Below, in pieces: positions 8,293 to 16,881 of a DNA stretch of 64,000 nt (position 1 is its first letter; the number at the start of each line of letters is the position of its first letter). This stretch comes from JAGVSR01 sp963825555 (GTDB taxonomy: Bacteria; Pseudomonadota; Alphaproteobacteria; Rhizobiales; Hyphomicrobiaceae): NCBI GenBank assembly GCA_963825555.1, contig CAWGTZ010000008.1, positions 1-64,000 on the forward strand, in the 5' to 3' direction. The notes beneath the pieces were generated by a model, which searched no databases, was not told the DNA's origin, and was given only the letters and a program-made list of their open reading frames with translations. The position numbers and the translations under genes were made by a program.

Positions 8293-9040
8293 TCAATCGC
8301 GGTCAAGCAACCCAGGAGGACCGCCCATCATTCGCTCTGTCTTATTCGGAACAACCCCTGGAGCCGGTCCATAATAGGGAACGGATCGTTGCTTCTGTTC
8401 CCGAACAGCCTTCTCAGTCTTCTTCATTTGGGCGATTTGTTCACGATGTCGGCGTTCCGCATCAATGCGCCGCTGTTTCTCTGCACGTTCCTGAGCCTTT
8501 GCCAATCTTTCGGTTTGCTCAAGTTGCTCGCGATGGAGCTCTTCTTTGAGCGCAGCCTCCCGCTTCATCTGTTCAATTTGCTCGGCGTGACGCTCCTCCT
8601 CCGCCTCTCGCCTGCGGCGATCGTCTTGAATTTTTTTGCAAGCGCTCACCCTCCTCACGCCATTGCCGTTTACGCTCCTCTTCCTCTCGATCCATGCGCT
8701 CGCGTTCCGCCAACTGCATGCGAAAGAGTTCGGCGAGGTCTTCGGACTCATCACCATTAGCCTTCGAATCCTTTGTGATAGTCACAAAGTCCGGCGTTTC
8801 CAAATCGACGGCGGGGCCAATTAGTGTCGGCAAGGTTTTCGTTGCAGCGATGGCAATGCAAAGTGTGAGAGCTGCCGCGCCGCAGTATCGGACAATTGCG
8901 TTTTTTGCCGAGCGCATCGGGACTGCTTCGGCGAGTTCAAGAGTTGGTTCCAGGTGCCTCGGCGTCTCATGAGAGGCACGCTCAGGGAGTGGGGTGTGTG
9001 TTTGATGGCGCTTGCCGAAATGGGAGTTTTTCCGGGACAT
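8293..9040 (-). pseudogene. coiled-coil membrane protein, frameshifted at A7
   Basis: The first part (9040 to about 8636) encodes a cytoplasmic N-terminus, one membrane segment (AALTLCIAIAATKTLP) and the start of a long charged helix (LAERERMDREEEERKRQWRE). The second part, in another frame to 8293, continues the same helix (DDRRRREAEEERHAEQIEQM) and ends in a Gly/Pro tail. The frames meet at seven consecutive A residues on the coding strand (about 8634-8640); six would restore one frame of about 248 residues. The ATG at 9040 has GGAAG 8 bases upstream. It is a pseudogene, a gene using slippage at A7, or a sequence error. No family is recognised. Confidence 0.65.
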
Positions 9041-9193
9041 CACAAATGCTTCCATAGAAAATAGAGCGAGCCTAAATCATATCCAGTCGCGGTTAGCACT
9101 GAACTAACGCCACCTTCACCGTGCCCCTTCCCTTCCCAAATCAGCCCGCCCGTGCGATAGCGGCTTTGAGAGCCAAGGGAGCAGGAACACAGC

Positions 9194-11527
9194 ATGGCGC
9201 GTAAGCCCGGGAAGGGGCCGAAACGGCCGCAGGGCCATCGGGGGAAGTCCGATCGGTCGGGCGGTCACCGTCCCCGCAGCGGCAGCGAGCCGGGCCTGCC
9301 ATCGCGCGAGCAGGTGCTGGCCTTCATCGAAGACGCCCAGGGCAAGGTCGGAAAACGCGAAATCGCCAAAGCCTTTGGCATCAAAGGCGGCGAGAAAATC
9401 GCGCTGAAACGCCTGCTCGGCGAAATGGCCGACGAAGGGCTCCTGACAGGCGGCCGCAAGGAACTGCGCCAGCCGGGCTCGCTTCCGCCGATGGCGGTGC
9501 TGGAAATCACCGCCCGCGACCGCGACGGCGATCTGATCGGCGAGCCGGTCGTGTGGAACACGGAGGAAGGAGCGCGCCCGCGCATCCTGATCCTGGCGCA
9601 AAGCGCCAAGCGGCTCGCGGTCGACGATCGCGCGCTCGGCATCGGCGATCACATCATGGCGCGCATCACGCGGCTGGACGAAGTCGACGTCGCCGGCTTT
9701 CATTTCGAAGCAGAAGCCATGCGCAAGCTGCCGCGCGATCAGCGCCGGCTGCTCGGCGTCTTCCGGGCGATCCCGCGCGGCGGCGGCACCATCGAGCCGA
9801 TCAGCCGCAAGGAGTTGAAATCCTGGCCCGTGCAAAAGGGCGACGAGAAGGACGCCAAGGACGGTGACCTGGTGCGCTTCGAATTGGCCCGTACCGGCCG
9901 GTTCACGACGCCGCGCGCACGCGTGGTGGAGGCGCTCGGCAATCCGGAGGACGAGCGCAAGATCTCCCTCGTCGCGATCCACGCGCACGGAATTCCCGAC
10001 GACTTCCCCGAAAGCGTCATCGACGAGACGCGCGATCTGAAGGTTCCCGCGCTCGCCGGGCGCACGGACCTGCGCGGCATCGCGCTGCTCACCATCGACC
10101 CGGTGGACGCGCGCGATCACGACGACGCCGTCTATGCGGAACCCGACACGGACCCGAAAAATCCGGGCGGGCATATCGTCATCGTCGCGATTGCGGACGT
10201 CGCGCATTACGTCCGGCCGGGGACCCGCCTCGACCGGGAAGCACAGATCCGCGGCAACTCGGTCTATTTCCCCGACCGGGTCGTGCCGATGCTGCCGGAA
10301 AAGATCTCCAACGACCTTTGCTCGCTGCGCGAAGGGGAGGACAGGGCGTGCCTCGCCGTGCGCATGGTCTATGACAGCCACGGCGACAAGCGCGGGCACA
10401 CCTTCCTGCGCGCCATGATGCGATCGGCGGCGAAGCTCTCCTACCAACAGGCCCAGGCGGCCTTCGACGGTAATCCCGACGAGAAGGCGGCGCCCCTGAT
10501 GGACGGCGCGCTGAAGCCCTTGTGGGCGGCCTATCAGGCGCTCAAGAAGGCGCGCGACCGGCGCGAGCCGCTGGACCTCGATCTGCCCGAACGCAAGATC
10601 AAGCTCGACGAGAACGGGCGGATCGCCGGCGTCATCATCCCCGAGCGGCTCGAAGCGCATAAGCTCATCGAAGAGATGATGATCCAGGCGAACGTCGCGG
10701 CTGCCGAAAGCCTGGAGCACAAGAAATCGCCGCTCGTCTATCGCATCCACGATGCGCCCTCGCGCGAGAAGCTGAAATCGCTGCGTGACTTCCTCGAAAC
10801 GCTCGACCTCAAGGTGCCGCCGCACGGCGAATTGAAGCCCGGTGCATTCAACAAGGTGCTGGCGGCGGCCAAGTCTCTGCCCGTGCCGGAACTCGTCAAC
10901 GAGGTGATCCTGCGGTCGCAGGCGCAGGCGGAATACAACCCCGACAACATCGGGCATTTCGGTCTGAACCTCGCGCGCTATGCGCACTTCACCTCACCGA
11001 TCCGGCGCTACGCGGATCTCGTCGTCCACCGGGCGCTGATCCGCGCCTTGAAGCTCGGCGAGGGCGGATTGACCGACGAAGAGATCCCGCGCCTCGCGGC
11101 CATCGCGCAATCGATCTCGGATGCTGAGCGTCGCGCCATGGCCGCCGAACGCGAGACCATCGACCGGCTTGTAGCTCTTCATCTGGCTGACCGGATCGGG
11201 GCGACGTTCCAGGCGCGCATTGGCGGCGTGACGCGCTCGGGGCTGTTCGTGCGGCTGAAGGAAACGGGGGCCGACGGCTTCGTCCCGATCTCTTCGCTGG
11301 GACAGGATTTCTTCCATCACGTGGAGGAGGCACACGCGCTCGTCGGCAGCCGTTCGGGAGAAACATTCCGGCTCGGCGACGACGTTGAGGTGCGGCTCGT
11401 CGAGGCGATCCCCACGGCGGGCGCGCTGCGCTTCGAGATGCTTTCGGAAGGCCACCGTCACGTGCTGAAGCCGGTGAAAGGTCCGCGCGGCCGGCACATG
11501 TCACGCCCGCGCCGGCCCCGCCGCTGA
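9194..11527 (+). CDS. rnr: ribonuclease R
   Basis: RNase R is a processive 3'-5' exoribonuclease that degrades structured RNA and works in mRNA and rRNA quality control. The 777-residue protein has the family plan: a basic N-terminus, an HTH-like domain (residues about 35-90), cold-shock-type OB folds, the RNB catalytic domain with acidic metal-binding motif DPVDARDHDDAVYA near residue 300 and YAHFTSPIRRYADLVVHR near 600, then an S1 domain (RIGGVTRSGLFVRLKETGADG) and a basic tail. GGGAGCAGGA precedes the ATG. It is the first gene of a same-strand run with DUF983, NUDIX and rpmG. A long open frame antisense to it is a high-GC shadow. Confidence 0.97.
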   Translation: MARKPGKGPKRPQGHRGKSDRSGGHRPRSGSEPGLPSREQVLAFIEDAQGKVGKREIAKAFGIKGGEKIALKRLLGEMADEGLLTGGRKELRQPGSLPPMAVLEITARDRDGDLIGEPVVWNTEEGARPRILILAQSAKRLAVDDRALGIGDHIMARITRLDEVDVAGFHFEAEAMRKLPRDQRRLLGVFRAIPRGGGTIEPISRKELKSWPVQKGDEKDAKDGDLVRFELARTGRFTTPRARVVEALGNPEDERKISLVAIHAHGIPDDFPESVIDETRDLKVPALAGRTDLRGIALLTIDPVDARDHDDAVYAEPDTDPKNPGGHIVIVAIADVAHYVRPGTRLDREAQIRGNSVYFPDRVVPMLPEKISNDLCSLREGEDRACLAVRMVYDSHGDKRGHTFLRAMMRSAAKLSYQQAQAAFDGNPDEKAAPLMDGALKPLWAAYQALKKARDRREPLDLDLPERKIKLDENGRIAGVIIPERLEAHKLIEEMMIQANVAAAESLEHKKSPLVYRIHDAPSREKLKSLRDFLETLDLKVPPHGELKPGAFNKVLAAAKSLPVPELVNEVILRSQAQAEYNPDNIGHFGLNLARYAHFTSPIRRYADLVVHRALIRALKLGEGGLTDEEIPRLAAIAQSISDAERRAMAAERETIDRLVALHLADRIGATFQARIGGVTRSGLFVRLKETGADGFVPISSLGQDFFHHVEEAHALVGSRSGETFRLGDDVEVRLVEAIPTAGALRFEMLSEGHRHVLKPVKGPRGRHMSRPRRPRR

Positions 11528-11591
11528 AAGCCAGCCCCCCGCGACGGCGGCGCGCTTGACCGGGGTCAACTTTCCGACCACGTTCGCGGTC

Positions 11592-12035
11592 ATGGAACAG
11601 TTCTATACCAACGATCCCGATGCCCCCGCAGACACGCGCTCCTGGCCGGATGCCGTCATGAAGGGCATCGGCTGCAAATGCCCGGCCTGCGGCGCCGGCA
11701 AGCTCTACGGAAAGTATCTGGAGGTGGCTCCGACCTGCGCCACCTGCGGGGAGGAACTGCATCACCAGCGCGCCGACGACGCTCCGCCCTATTTCACCAT
11801 GTTCATCGTCGGGCACATCATCATCGGCGGCCTGCTGATCATGGAGAAGGCGTTCGCGCCTGAGACATGGGTGCATCTCGTCATCTGGCTGCCGTTGACG
11901 GTCCTTCTGAGCCTCTGGCTGCTGCCGAAGGTCAAGGGCGGGCTCATCGGCCTACAGTGGGCGCTGCGCATGCACGGCTTCGGCGGCGAAACGGACGAGC
12001 CGGAGCCTGAGCCCCAGCCGGCGCCACCAGCCTGA
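11592..12035 (+). CDS. DUF983 family membrane protein
   Basis: A 147-residue inner-membrane protein of DUF983, role unknown. A zinc-ribbon-like motif with two CxxC pairs (CPACGAGKLYGKYL, then CATCG) occupies residues 24-45. Two hydrophobic segments follow (FTMFIVGHIIIGGLLIM and LVIWLPLTVLLSLWLLP), then an acidic Pro-rich tail. The ATG at 11592 is chosen over an upstream in-frame TTG because family members begin close to the zinc ribbon. Its TGA overlaps the ATG of the NUDIX gene, so the two are translationally coupled. The order rnr-DUF983-NUDIX-rpmG is common in Hyphomicrobiales. Confidence 0.88.
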   Translation: MEQFYTNDPDAPADTRSWPDAVMKGIGCKCPACGAGKLYGKYLEVAPTCATCGEELHHQRADDAPPYFTMFIVGHIIIGGLLIMEKAFAPETWVHLVIWLPLTVLLSLWLLPKVKGGLIGLQWALRMHGFGGETDEPEPEPQPAPPA

Positions 12036-12976
12036 TGCTGACGGCGAGCGGATCTGCCGCGCGCTCCAAGAGGCCGCTGCCGGCTGCGACCCTCATCCTT
12101 GTCGATCGCTCGAAGGGCGCGCCGCGTATTCTTATGGGGCGGCGGCGGCCGGACGCGGTCTTCCTGCCCGACAAGTTCGTCTTTCCAGGCGGCCGTCTCG
12201 AAGCGGCCGATGCGGATCTGGAAACCACAGGCGCGTTGGCGCCGCGCGAGGCGGCCTGTCTCCTGCGGGGACTGAGGGGGCTCGGCGGCGATCGGATGGC
12301 CCGCGCCTTTGCGGTGGCTGCCCTGCGCGAAACCTTCGAGGAGACGGGTTATCTGGTCGCCGCGGCTGGGATGAGCGGCTCCCTGCCCACTCCGGCGCCG
12401 GAATTGAAGGTCGTGGACTTGAATGCCCCGGATTGGCCGGAACTCATCCGCCGCGGCGTCCGCCCCGACCTGGGGAAGCTGCGCTATGTCGCCCGCGCCA
12501 TCACCCCTCCCGGCCGGCCGCGGCGCTACGACACCCGCTTCTTTCTGGCGGAAGCGGAGGCTGTCCGGGCAGTGGCGCCCAGGACCGATGGGGAACTGTC
12601 GGAGATTGGCTGGTTCGGCCTGGACAAGATCTCCGCCTACGACCTGCCCTCCATCACCCGGCTGGTGCTGCGTGACCTGGAAACGGCCCTTGCCTGCGGG
12701 CAGGACAGCGAAATTCCGTTCTATTTCTGGAGATCGGGGGCTTTCCGCCGCGCATTGTTGTCTCAACCCCACCGGACTAGCTTGACTTGTCGGCCCACCT
12801 CAGTATTTTCCGCGCTTCCCGCGCAAATCGCGAACCGTTTTCCAAAGGTCTTTCCTCATGGCCAAGCCCGTAACGCAGAAAATCAAGCTCCTGTCGACCG
12901 CCGGCACCGGCTTTTTCTACGTGACCAAGAAGAACCCGCGCACTGCGACGGAGAAGCTGGTTTTCAAGAAGTATGA
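12035..12976 (+). CDS. NUDIX hydrolase, 3' end runs into rpmG
   Basis: NUDIX enzymes hydrolyse nucleoside diphosphates linked to another moiety. The Nudix box is visible around residues 55-115: GGRLEAAD early, then REACLLRG and ALRETFEETGYL with the REx2EE core. The domain ends near residue 245 (SEIPFYFWRSGAFRRALLS). After that the frame stays open for about 65 low-complexity codons to 12976, overlapping the first 119 bases of rpmG. Stops in the other two frames lie at 12778-12780 and 12783-12785, where related proteins would end, so a small frameshift near 12760 is likely. The substrate is unknown. Confidence 0.85.
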   Translation: MLTASGSAARSKRPLPAATLILVDRSKGAPRILMGRRRPDAVFLPDKFVFPGGRLEAADADLETTGALAPREAACLLRGLRGLGGDRMARAFAVAALRETFEETGYLVAAAGMSGSLPTPAPELKVVDLNAPDWPELIRRGVRPDLGKLRYVARAITPPGRPRRYDTRFFLAEAEAVRAVAPRTDGELSEIGWFGLDKISAYDLPSITRLVLRDLETALACGQDSEIPFYFWRSGAFRRALLSQPHRTSLTCRPTSVFSALPAQIANRFPKVFPHGQARNAENQAPVDRRHRLFLRDQEEPAHCDGEAGFQEV

Positions 12977-13025
12977 CCCCGTCGTGCGCAAGCACGTCGA
13001 GTTCAAGGAGACGAAGATCAAGTAA
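12858..13025 (+). CDS. rpmG: 50S ribosomal protein L33
   Basis: A 55-residue protein beginning MAKPVTQKIKLLSTAGTGFF and ending HVEFKETKIK, a full match to the L33 pattern (YVTKKNPRT, KLVFKKYDPVV). It is the Cys-free form of L33, which lacks the zinc-binding CxxC pairs. AAAGG lies about 8 bases before the ATG. It overlaps the unexpected 3' extension of the NUDIX frame. L33 is part of the large ribosomal subunit near the E site. Confidence 0.97.
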   Translation: MAKPVTQKIKLLSTAGTGFFYVTKKNPRTATEKLVFKKYDPVVRKHVEFKETKIK

Positions 13026-13126
13026 TTGGTCCATGACGCGCTGCCGGCAAGGCGCGCGTTACCGTCTTCCGGCGCGACCGCCAGACAACTCAAACAAACT
13101 TGCGAATGAGAATGCCCAACCTTCTC

Positions 13127-13132
13127 TATATT
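13127..13132 (+). promoter_or_regulatory. candidate -10 box of structured RNA
   Basis: TATATT lies about 7 bases before the first paired base of the structured segment at 13138-13304, in a locally AT-rich stretch. The best -35-like hexamer (TTGCGA, 13100-13105) is 21 bases away, longer than ideal, so the assignment is tentative. Confidence 0.3.
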
Positions 13133-13137
13133 TTGTG

Positions 13138-13304
13138 GAGGTTGGACCAGGGTCCGTAACCGCTCGGCAGCGGGGTTAGCATTCCGAGAAGATCACGGAC
13201 CCTGGCGTCTTCACCAGGCGATGGTCATAGAGGGCGTTGACGTCCCGCCTGGTATCTCACAAAACGCTTCATGGCCGCAGGTCCTTGGTCCACCTGAACG
13301 TGCA
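13138..13304 (+). ncRNA. candidate structured RNA downstream of rpmG
   Basis: No protein gene is convincing here, but the segment is rich in nested inverted repeats. Outer arms AGGTTGGACC (13138-13147) and GGTCCACCT (13296-13304) pair with one bulge. Inside, CCAGGGTCCGT (13147-13157) pairs perfectly with ACGGACCCTGG (13195-13205), enclosing a smaller hairpin TAACCGCT-CGGC-AGCGGGGTTA. ACCAGGCG (13213-13220) pairs with CGCCTGGT (13246-13253). CCTGG (13201-13205) can instead pair with CCAGG (13214-13218), which would break both main helices. This resembles a folded sRNA or a switching leader. I could not match it to 6S, SRP, tmRNA or a known riboswitch. No same-strand gene follows until 15595, so a trans-acting RNA is more likely than a leader. 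Confidence 0.4.
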
Positions 13305-13616
13305 GCCCTGTGCGCGCCTGAACCTCTTCTCCGCTTCTTCTTCAAAGTTGTAACTCTCAGCTCTAAGCTGCTGAGAAATGTCGGCGAAGCGACATAGGAA
13401 GAATACAGAGTTCAATTCCGCGGGGGACTTTGACAGAGGTGCCGCCCCGTTTCAAGGAATTCTCTTGACATGTTGCGGCCAAAGTACGGCGTTTCAAGCA
13501 TTTCACTCATTCGTTGCAATTTGGCCAGCTCGCCGCGCAGGCTGAATGCGCGCGCCTGACGGGAACACTCCCGGTCAGTCCGTCCAACTTTCTCAAATAA
13601 CAACAATGAGTTGCCG
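13305..13616. other. intergenic stretch between candidate RNA and pleD
   Basis: A minus-strand frame continues past the pleD stop region to 13412 with protein-like composition (RGELAKLQRMSEMLETP) but only TTG starts and no ribosome binding site, so I do not call it. A small hairpin (CTCAGC with GCTGAG near 13357-13376) is present. Confidence 0.4.
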
Positions 13617-14987
13617 TTACGCCGCGTCGACGGCAACGCGGTTGCGGCCCCGCTTCTTGGCAGCGTAAAGAGCGTTATCGGCCCTCTTGAACAACGTTTC
13701 GGGCGTATCGTCCGGGCTTTCGACCGTAGCCAGCCCCACACTGGCGGTGACACGGATCTTCAGATCAGGTCTTAACTGGAAGGGGTCGGACGCCACCATG
13801 GCCCGCGTCCGTTCCCCGATTTGATAAGCGCGTGCCAGATCGGTCTCCGGCATGATGATGAGGAATTCCTCGCCCCCGAGACGGCAAGCCAGGTCGATGC
13901 CGCGGGTGTTCCGGCGCAGTCGCGCGGCGAATTCCTTGAGCACCAGGTCGCCGCCGTCGTGGCCGTGCGTATCGTTGACGCTCTTGAAGTGGTCGATGTC
14001 GGTGACCAGGATCGACAGAGGGCGTCCGGTCCGGATGGCCTCTTCCATCAGCGTCCGAAGATGGCTCTCCATGTACCTGCGGTTGTGGAGGCCGGTCAGC
14101 GCGTCCGTAATGGCGAACTCGACGCTCTCCTCCAGTCGGTTGCGGAGATAGTCATTGAACCGCTTGCGCTTGATCTGGGTCTTGATGCGCGCCAGCATTT
14201 CGTGCCGGTCTATGGGGCGCATGAGGTAGTCGTTGACGCCCATGTCCATGCCGCGCAGCAGGCGCGCTTCGTCACCGGGCTCAACGAGAATGATGATGGG
14301 CAGATGCCGTGTTCGGTCAAGAGAGCGCACCTGCGAGCAGAGCCGCAACCCGTCCGCATTCGCCAGGCTGAGGCTGACGATCAACAGATCGAAGTTATGC
14401 TCTGCGAGCTTTATGAGCGCATTCTGCGGGTCGCGCTCCACGAACGTGTCATGGATCTTGGACAGCACTTCGACGAGGCGGGTTGCCGAACGGGGATGAT
14501 CGTCGACAAGCAGAATACGCCCGGTACGCGAATTCAGGGCCTTTTTGAGCGCTGCACTATCGGCGAGTCCAAGCTGACGCGATGTCGATGCGCGCATCAG
14601 CATCTCATCGTTCAGCATCTTGAGGCGCGCGAGGTTCTTCACGCGCGTAATAAGGGCTATGTCGTCGACCGGCTTGGTCAGGAAATCGTCGGCGCCACTC
14701 TCCAGACCCTGCACCTTGTCGGAGGGCTGGTCGAGCGCTGTGACCATGATGACAGGAACGTGCTGCGTTTCGGGCTCGGCCTTGATGCGGCGGCACACCT
14801 CGAAGCCGTCCATGCCAGGCATCATGACGTCGAGAAGGACGACGTCAATGCGTTCGCGCGCGCAGATCTCGATGGCGTCGGCACCGTTGAATGCGGTCAC
14901 CACATCGAAGTATTCAGCCGAAAGCCGCGCTTCCAGAAGCTTGACGTTAGCCGGGATATCATCGACGACAAGAACTCGGGCGGTCAT
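13617..14987 (-). CDS. pleD: response regulator / diguanylate cyclase PleD
   Basis: PleD makes cyclic di-GMP at the differentiating cell pole. The 456-residue protein has the exact PleD plan: REC1 (residues 1-120; TARVLVVDDIPANVKLL, phospho-acceptor Asp in VVLLDVMMPGMDG, Lys in LTKPVDD), a degenerate REC2 lacking the acceptor Asp (LLIVSLSLANADG), then GGDEF from about 290 (ALTGLHNRRYMESHL; active site GGEEF). The inhibitory I-site RGID lies five residues before GGEEF, as in feedback-controlled enzymes. The start is the ATG at 14985-14987; the open frame continues upstream but reads as non-protein there. It follows divK by 28 bases in the same direction. Confidence 0.96.
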   Translation of the reverse strand: MTARVLVVDDIPANVKLLEARLSAEYFDVVTAFNGADAIEICARERIDVVLLDVMMPGMDGFEVCRRIKAEPETQHVPVIMVTALDQPSDKVQGLESGADDFLTKPVDDIALITRVKNLARLKMLNDEMLMRASTSRQLGLADSAALKKALNSRTGRILLVDDHPRSATRLVEVLSKIHDTFVERDPQNALIKLAEHNFDLLIVSLSLANADGLRLCSQVRSLDRTRHLPIIILVEPGDEARLLRGMDMGVNDYLMRPIDRHEMLARIKTQIKRKRFNDYLRNRLEESVEFAITDALTGLHNRRYMESHLRTLMEEAIRTGRPLSILVTDIDHFKSVNDTHGHDGGDLVLKEFAARLRRNTRGIDLACRLGGEEFLIIMPETDLARAYQIGERTRAMVASDPFQLRPDLKIRVTASVGLATVESPDDTPETLFKRADNALYAAKKRGRNRVAVDAA

Positions 14988-15015
14988 TGTTGAACTCGGA
15001 TACTCAGAATTTTGT

Positions 15016-15402
15016 TCACGCGCGCTGCTCTCCGGTGAAGCGGCGAACCGTTTCCAGGAACATGACGACGGAGATCGGCTTCGACACGTAGGCCTCGCAA
15101 CCACCCGAGCGGATCCGCTCCTCGTCGCCCTTCATGGCGAAGGCCGTGACGGCGACCACGGGGATGGAGCGCAGGTCATCGTCCTCCTTCAGCCACTTCG
15201 TCACCTCAAGGCCTGAGACCTCGGGCAGCTGAATATCCATGAGAATGAGATCAGGATGATGCTCGCGGGCAAGCGAGATGGCGTCGAACCCATTGCGCGT
15301 TTGGATCGTGGCGAAGCCGTGCGCATCGAGAAGGTCGTGAAACAGCTTCATGTTCAACTCGTTGTCCTCCACGATGAGGACGAGCTTCTTGTTCCCTCGC
15401 AT
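15016..15402 (-). CDS. divK: single-domain response regulator DivK
   Basis: DivK is a lone receiver that links PleC and DivJ to the control of CtrA. It is about 128 residues from the preferred start (MRGNKKLVLIVEDNELNMKL). Family marks are the paired acidic residues in VEDNE, the phospho-acceptor Asp in LILMDIQLPEVSG, the Thr in AVTAFAMKGDE and the Lys in YVSKPIS. In-frame ATGs at 15450 and 15483 would add up to 27 residues; I prefer 15402 because the family starts there and GAGGAG lies about 13 bases upstream. It is the first gene of a divK-pleD operon and diverges from the DUF3572 gene. Confidence 0.95.
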   Translation of the reverse strand: MRGNKKLVLIVEDNELNMKLFHDLLDAHGFATIQTRNGFDAISLAREHHPDLILMDIQLPEVSGLEVTKWLKEDDDLRSIPVVAVTAFAMKGDEERIRSGGCEAYVSKPISVVMFLETVRRFTGEQRA

Positions 15403-15594
15403 GGTGCGGGGACGCTCCTCGACGGTCGCTGCTGGCTGTTGGTAGCCCATATTCGGAAAATCCCAGTCTCCCCAGAAGGTCATGCACCGATTCTGGCAGA
15501 GAGCGCCTTGCTCTCAATTTGCGCATGAAGCAGTAACCAACAGTTTAAAAGAGCAGAACTCGTGCATTACTGATCCCTGAACGGAGGTTCCAGG

Positions 15595-15909
15595 ATGTGT
15601 GCCCTCAAGTCCCCAAAGCCCCCTCCTCTCGATCGCGACGGTGCTGAAACCCTTGCCCTGCGCACGCTGGCCTTCCTGGCCGACGATCCGCGGCGGATGA
15701 CGCGTTTTCTGGCGCTTACAGGCCTAGAGCCGGCCGAACTCATGGCGCAGGCAGAAACGCCCAGCATACAGATTGCGGCGCTGGACCATCTCCTCACCGA
15801 CGAATCCCTGCTGCTGGTCTTCGCCGGCCACGCTGGAGTTGCACCAGAAACCATCCCGGCCGCCCGGGCCCTCCTGGAAACTGCATCATCGGCGGGAACG
15901 CGCCGGTGA
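15595..15909 (+). CDS. DUF3572 family protein
   Basis: A 104-residue, mostly helical cytoplasmic protein with the DUF3572 pattern: ETLALRTLAFLADDPRRMTRFLALTGLEPAEL followed by a second helical block ending LLETASSAG. (Shown here as its leading features ETLALRTLAFLADDP and RFLALTGL.) In Hyphomicrobiales this family is often next to divK-pleD, as here; its role is unknown. GGAGG precedes the ATG by about 8 bases. The TGA overlaps or abuts the start of the ROK kinase gene, so these two are probably one operon. Confidence 0.85.
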   Translation: MCALKSPKPPPLDRDGAETLALRTLAFLADDPRRMTRFLALTGLEPAELMAQAETPSIQIAALDHLLTDESLLLVFAGHAGVAPETIPAARALLETASSAGTRR

Positions 15910-15911
15910 GC

Positions 15912-16838
15912 ATGGCTCGAGGCGACCTGCGCATTGGTATCGATCTGGGCGGCACCAAGATCGCTGGCCTCTTAACCGATGCCGCGGGACAACCAATCGC
16001 GCAGCGCCGCATCCCGACCCCACGCAACGATTATGCATCGACCATCGCCGCCATCTCGACGCTCACGTCCGAACTGGAGCTAGAGGCGAACGCGTCGAGC
16101 GTGCCTATTGGTATCGGCATCCCCGGCTCCATCTCGCCGCGCACAGGCCGTGTTCAGAACGCCAACTCCACCTGGCTCAACGGGCGCCCGTTTGCGGCCG
16201 ACCTCGCGCACCGCCTCGGCGACCGCGTGCGTCTCGCGAACGATGCCAACTGTTTTACCCTCTCGGAAGCCACCGATGGCGCCGGCGCGGATGCCGACCG
16301 CGTTTTGGGGGTCATCCTCGGGACTGGTTGCGGCAGCGGGTTTGTAGCCGGCCGGCAGATCATGGACGGGCCGCGCGGCATCGGCGGCGAATGGGGCCAC
16401 AATCCACTGCCATGGCCCAGCGCCGAAGAATGGCCGGGACCGCGCTGCTGGTGTGGCCGGAACGGCTGTATGGAAACATGGGTTTCCGGACCGGCGATAA
16501 CAGTCGATCATGCCCGTGCCACGGGGGACGTGCTGCCACCCGAGGAAATTGCACGGCGCGCCGGCCAGGCCGATGCAGCCGCAAGCGCAACGCTCCATCG
16601 GCACGCGGACCGTCTCGCGCGCGGCCTGGCCACGTTGGTCAACGTCCTCGATCCCGACGTGATCTTGCTGGGCGGCGGGCTGTCCGGGATGGCACATCTC
16701 TACGCGGTGCTACCCGAGCTGATGGCGCCGCACATCTTTTCTGACGACACCCGCGTGATAATCCGCCCTCCGGTGTGGGGCGCCGCATCGGGCGTGCGGG
16801 GGGCCGCGTGGCTATGGCCGGCGGATCAAAAAGGCTGA
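15912..16838 (+). CDS. ROK family sugar kinase (fructokinase-like)
   Basis: ROK kinases phosphorylate sugars such as fructose, glucose or N-acetyl sugars with ATP. The protein starts with the phosphate-binding loop GIDLGGTKIAGLL. The family zinc motif CWCGRNGCMETWVSGPA lies near residue 178, and the ROK signature region (GVILGTGCGSGFVAGR, GGEWGHNPLPW) is intact. DPDVILLGGGLS is the adenosine motif. A GTG two codons upstream overlaps the DUF3572 stop; I chose the ATG at 15912. About 309 residues, normal length. The Trp-rich WGHNPLPWP segment fits fructokinase (Mak-like), but the substrate is an inference. Confidence 0.9.
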   Translation: MARGDLRIGIDLGGTKIAGLLTDAAGQPIAQRRIPTPRNDYASTIAAISTLTSELELEANASSVPIGIGIPGSISPRTGRVQNANSTWLNGRPFAADLAHRLGDRVRLANDANCFTLSEATDGAGADADRVLGVILGTGCGSGFVAGRQIMDGPRGIGGEWGHNPLPWPSAEEWPGPRCWCGRNGCMETWVSGPAITVDHARATGDVLPPEEIARRAGQADAAASATLHRHADRLARGLATLVNVLDPDVILLGGGLSGMAHLYAVLPELMAPHIFSDDTRVIIRPPVWGAASGVRGAAWLWPADQKG

Positions 16839-16881
16839 GTGAGCGTGCAGAGTGTTGCGCGGGACGGCGCCCTCGTGCCCA

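Noticed and set aside
9116..10987. 623-codon minus-strand frame opposite rnr
   Set aside because: It is the antisense shadow of RNase R in high-GC DNA; it has no family motifs and its codon pattern mirrors the true gene.
13138..13304. Candidate RNA as tmRNA, SRP RNA or a known riboswitch
   Set aside because: No tag-peptide frame, no SRP tetraloop motif and no conserved riboswitch blocks could be found, so only a generic structured RNA is reported.
13412..13753. 113-codon minus-strand frame overlapping the pleD 3' end
   Set aside because: Its first part is an out-of-frame reading of pleD; the remainder has only TTG starts and no ribosome binding site.
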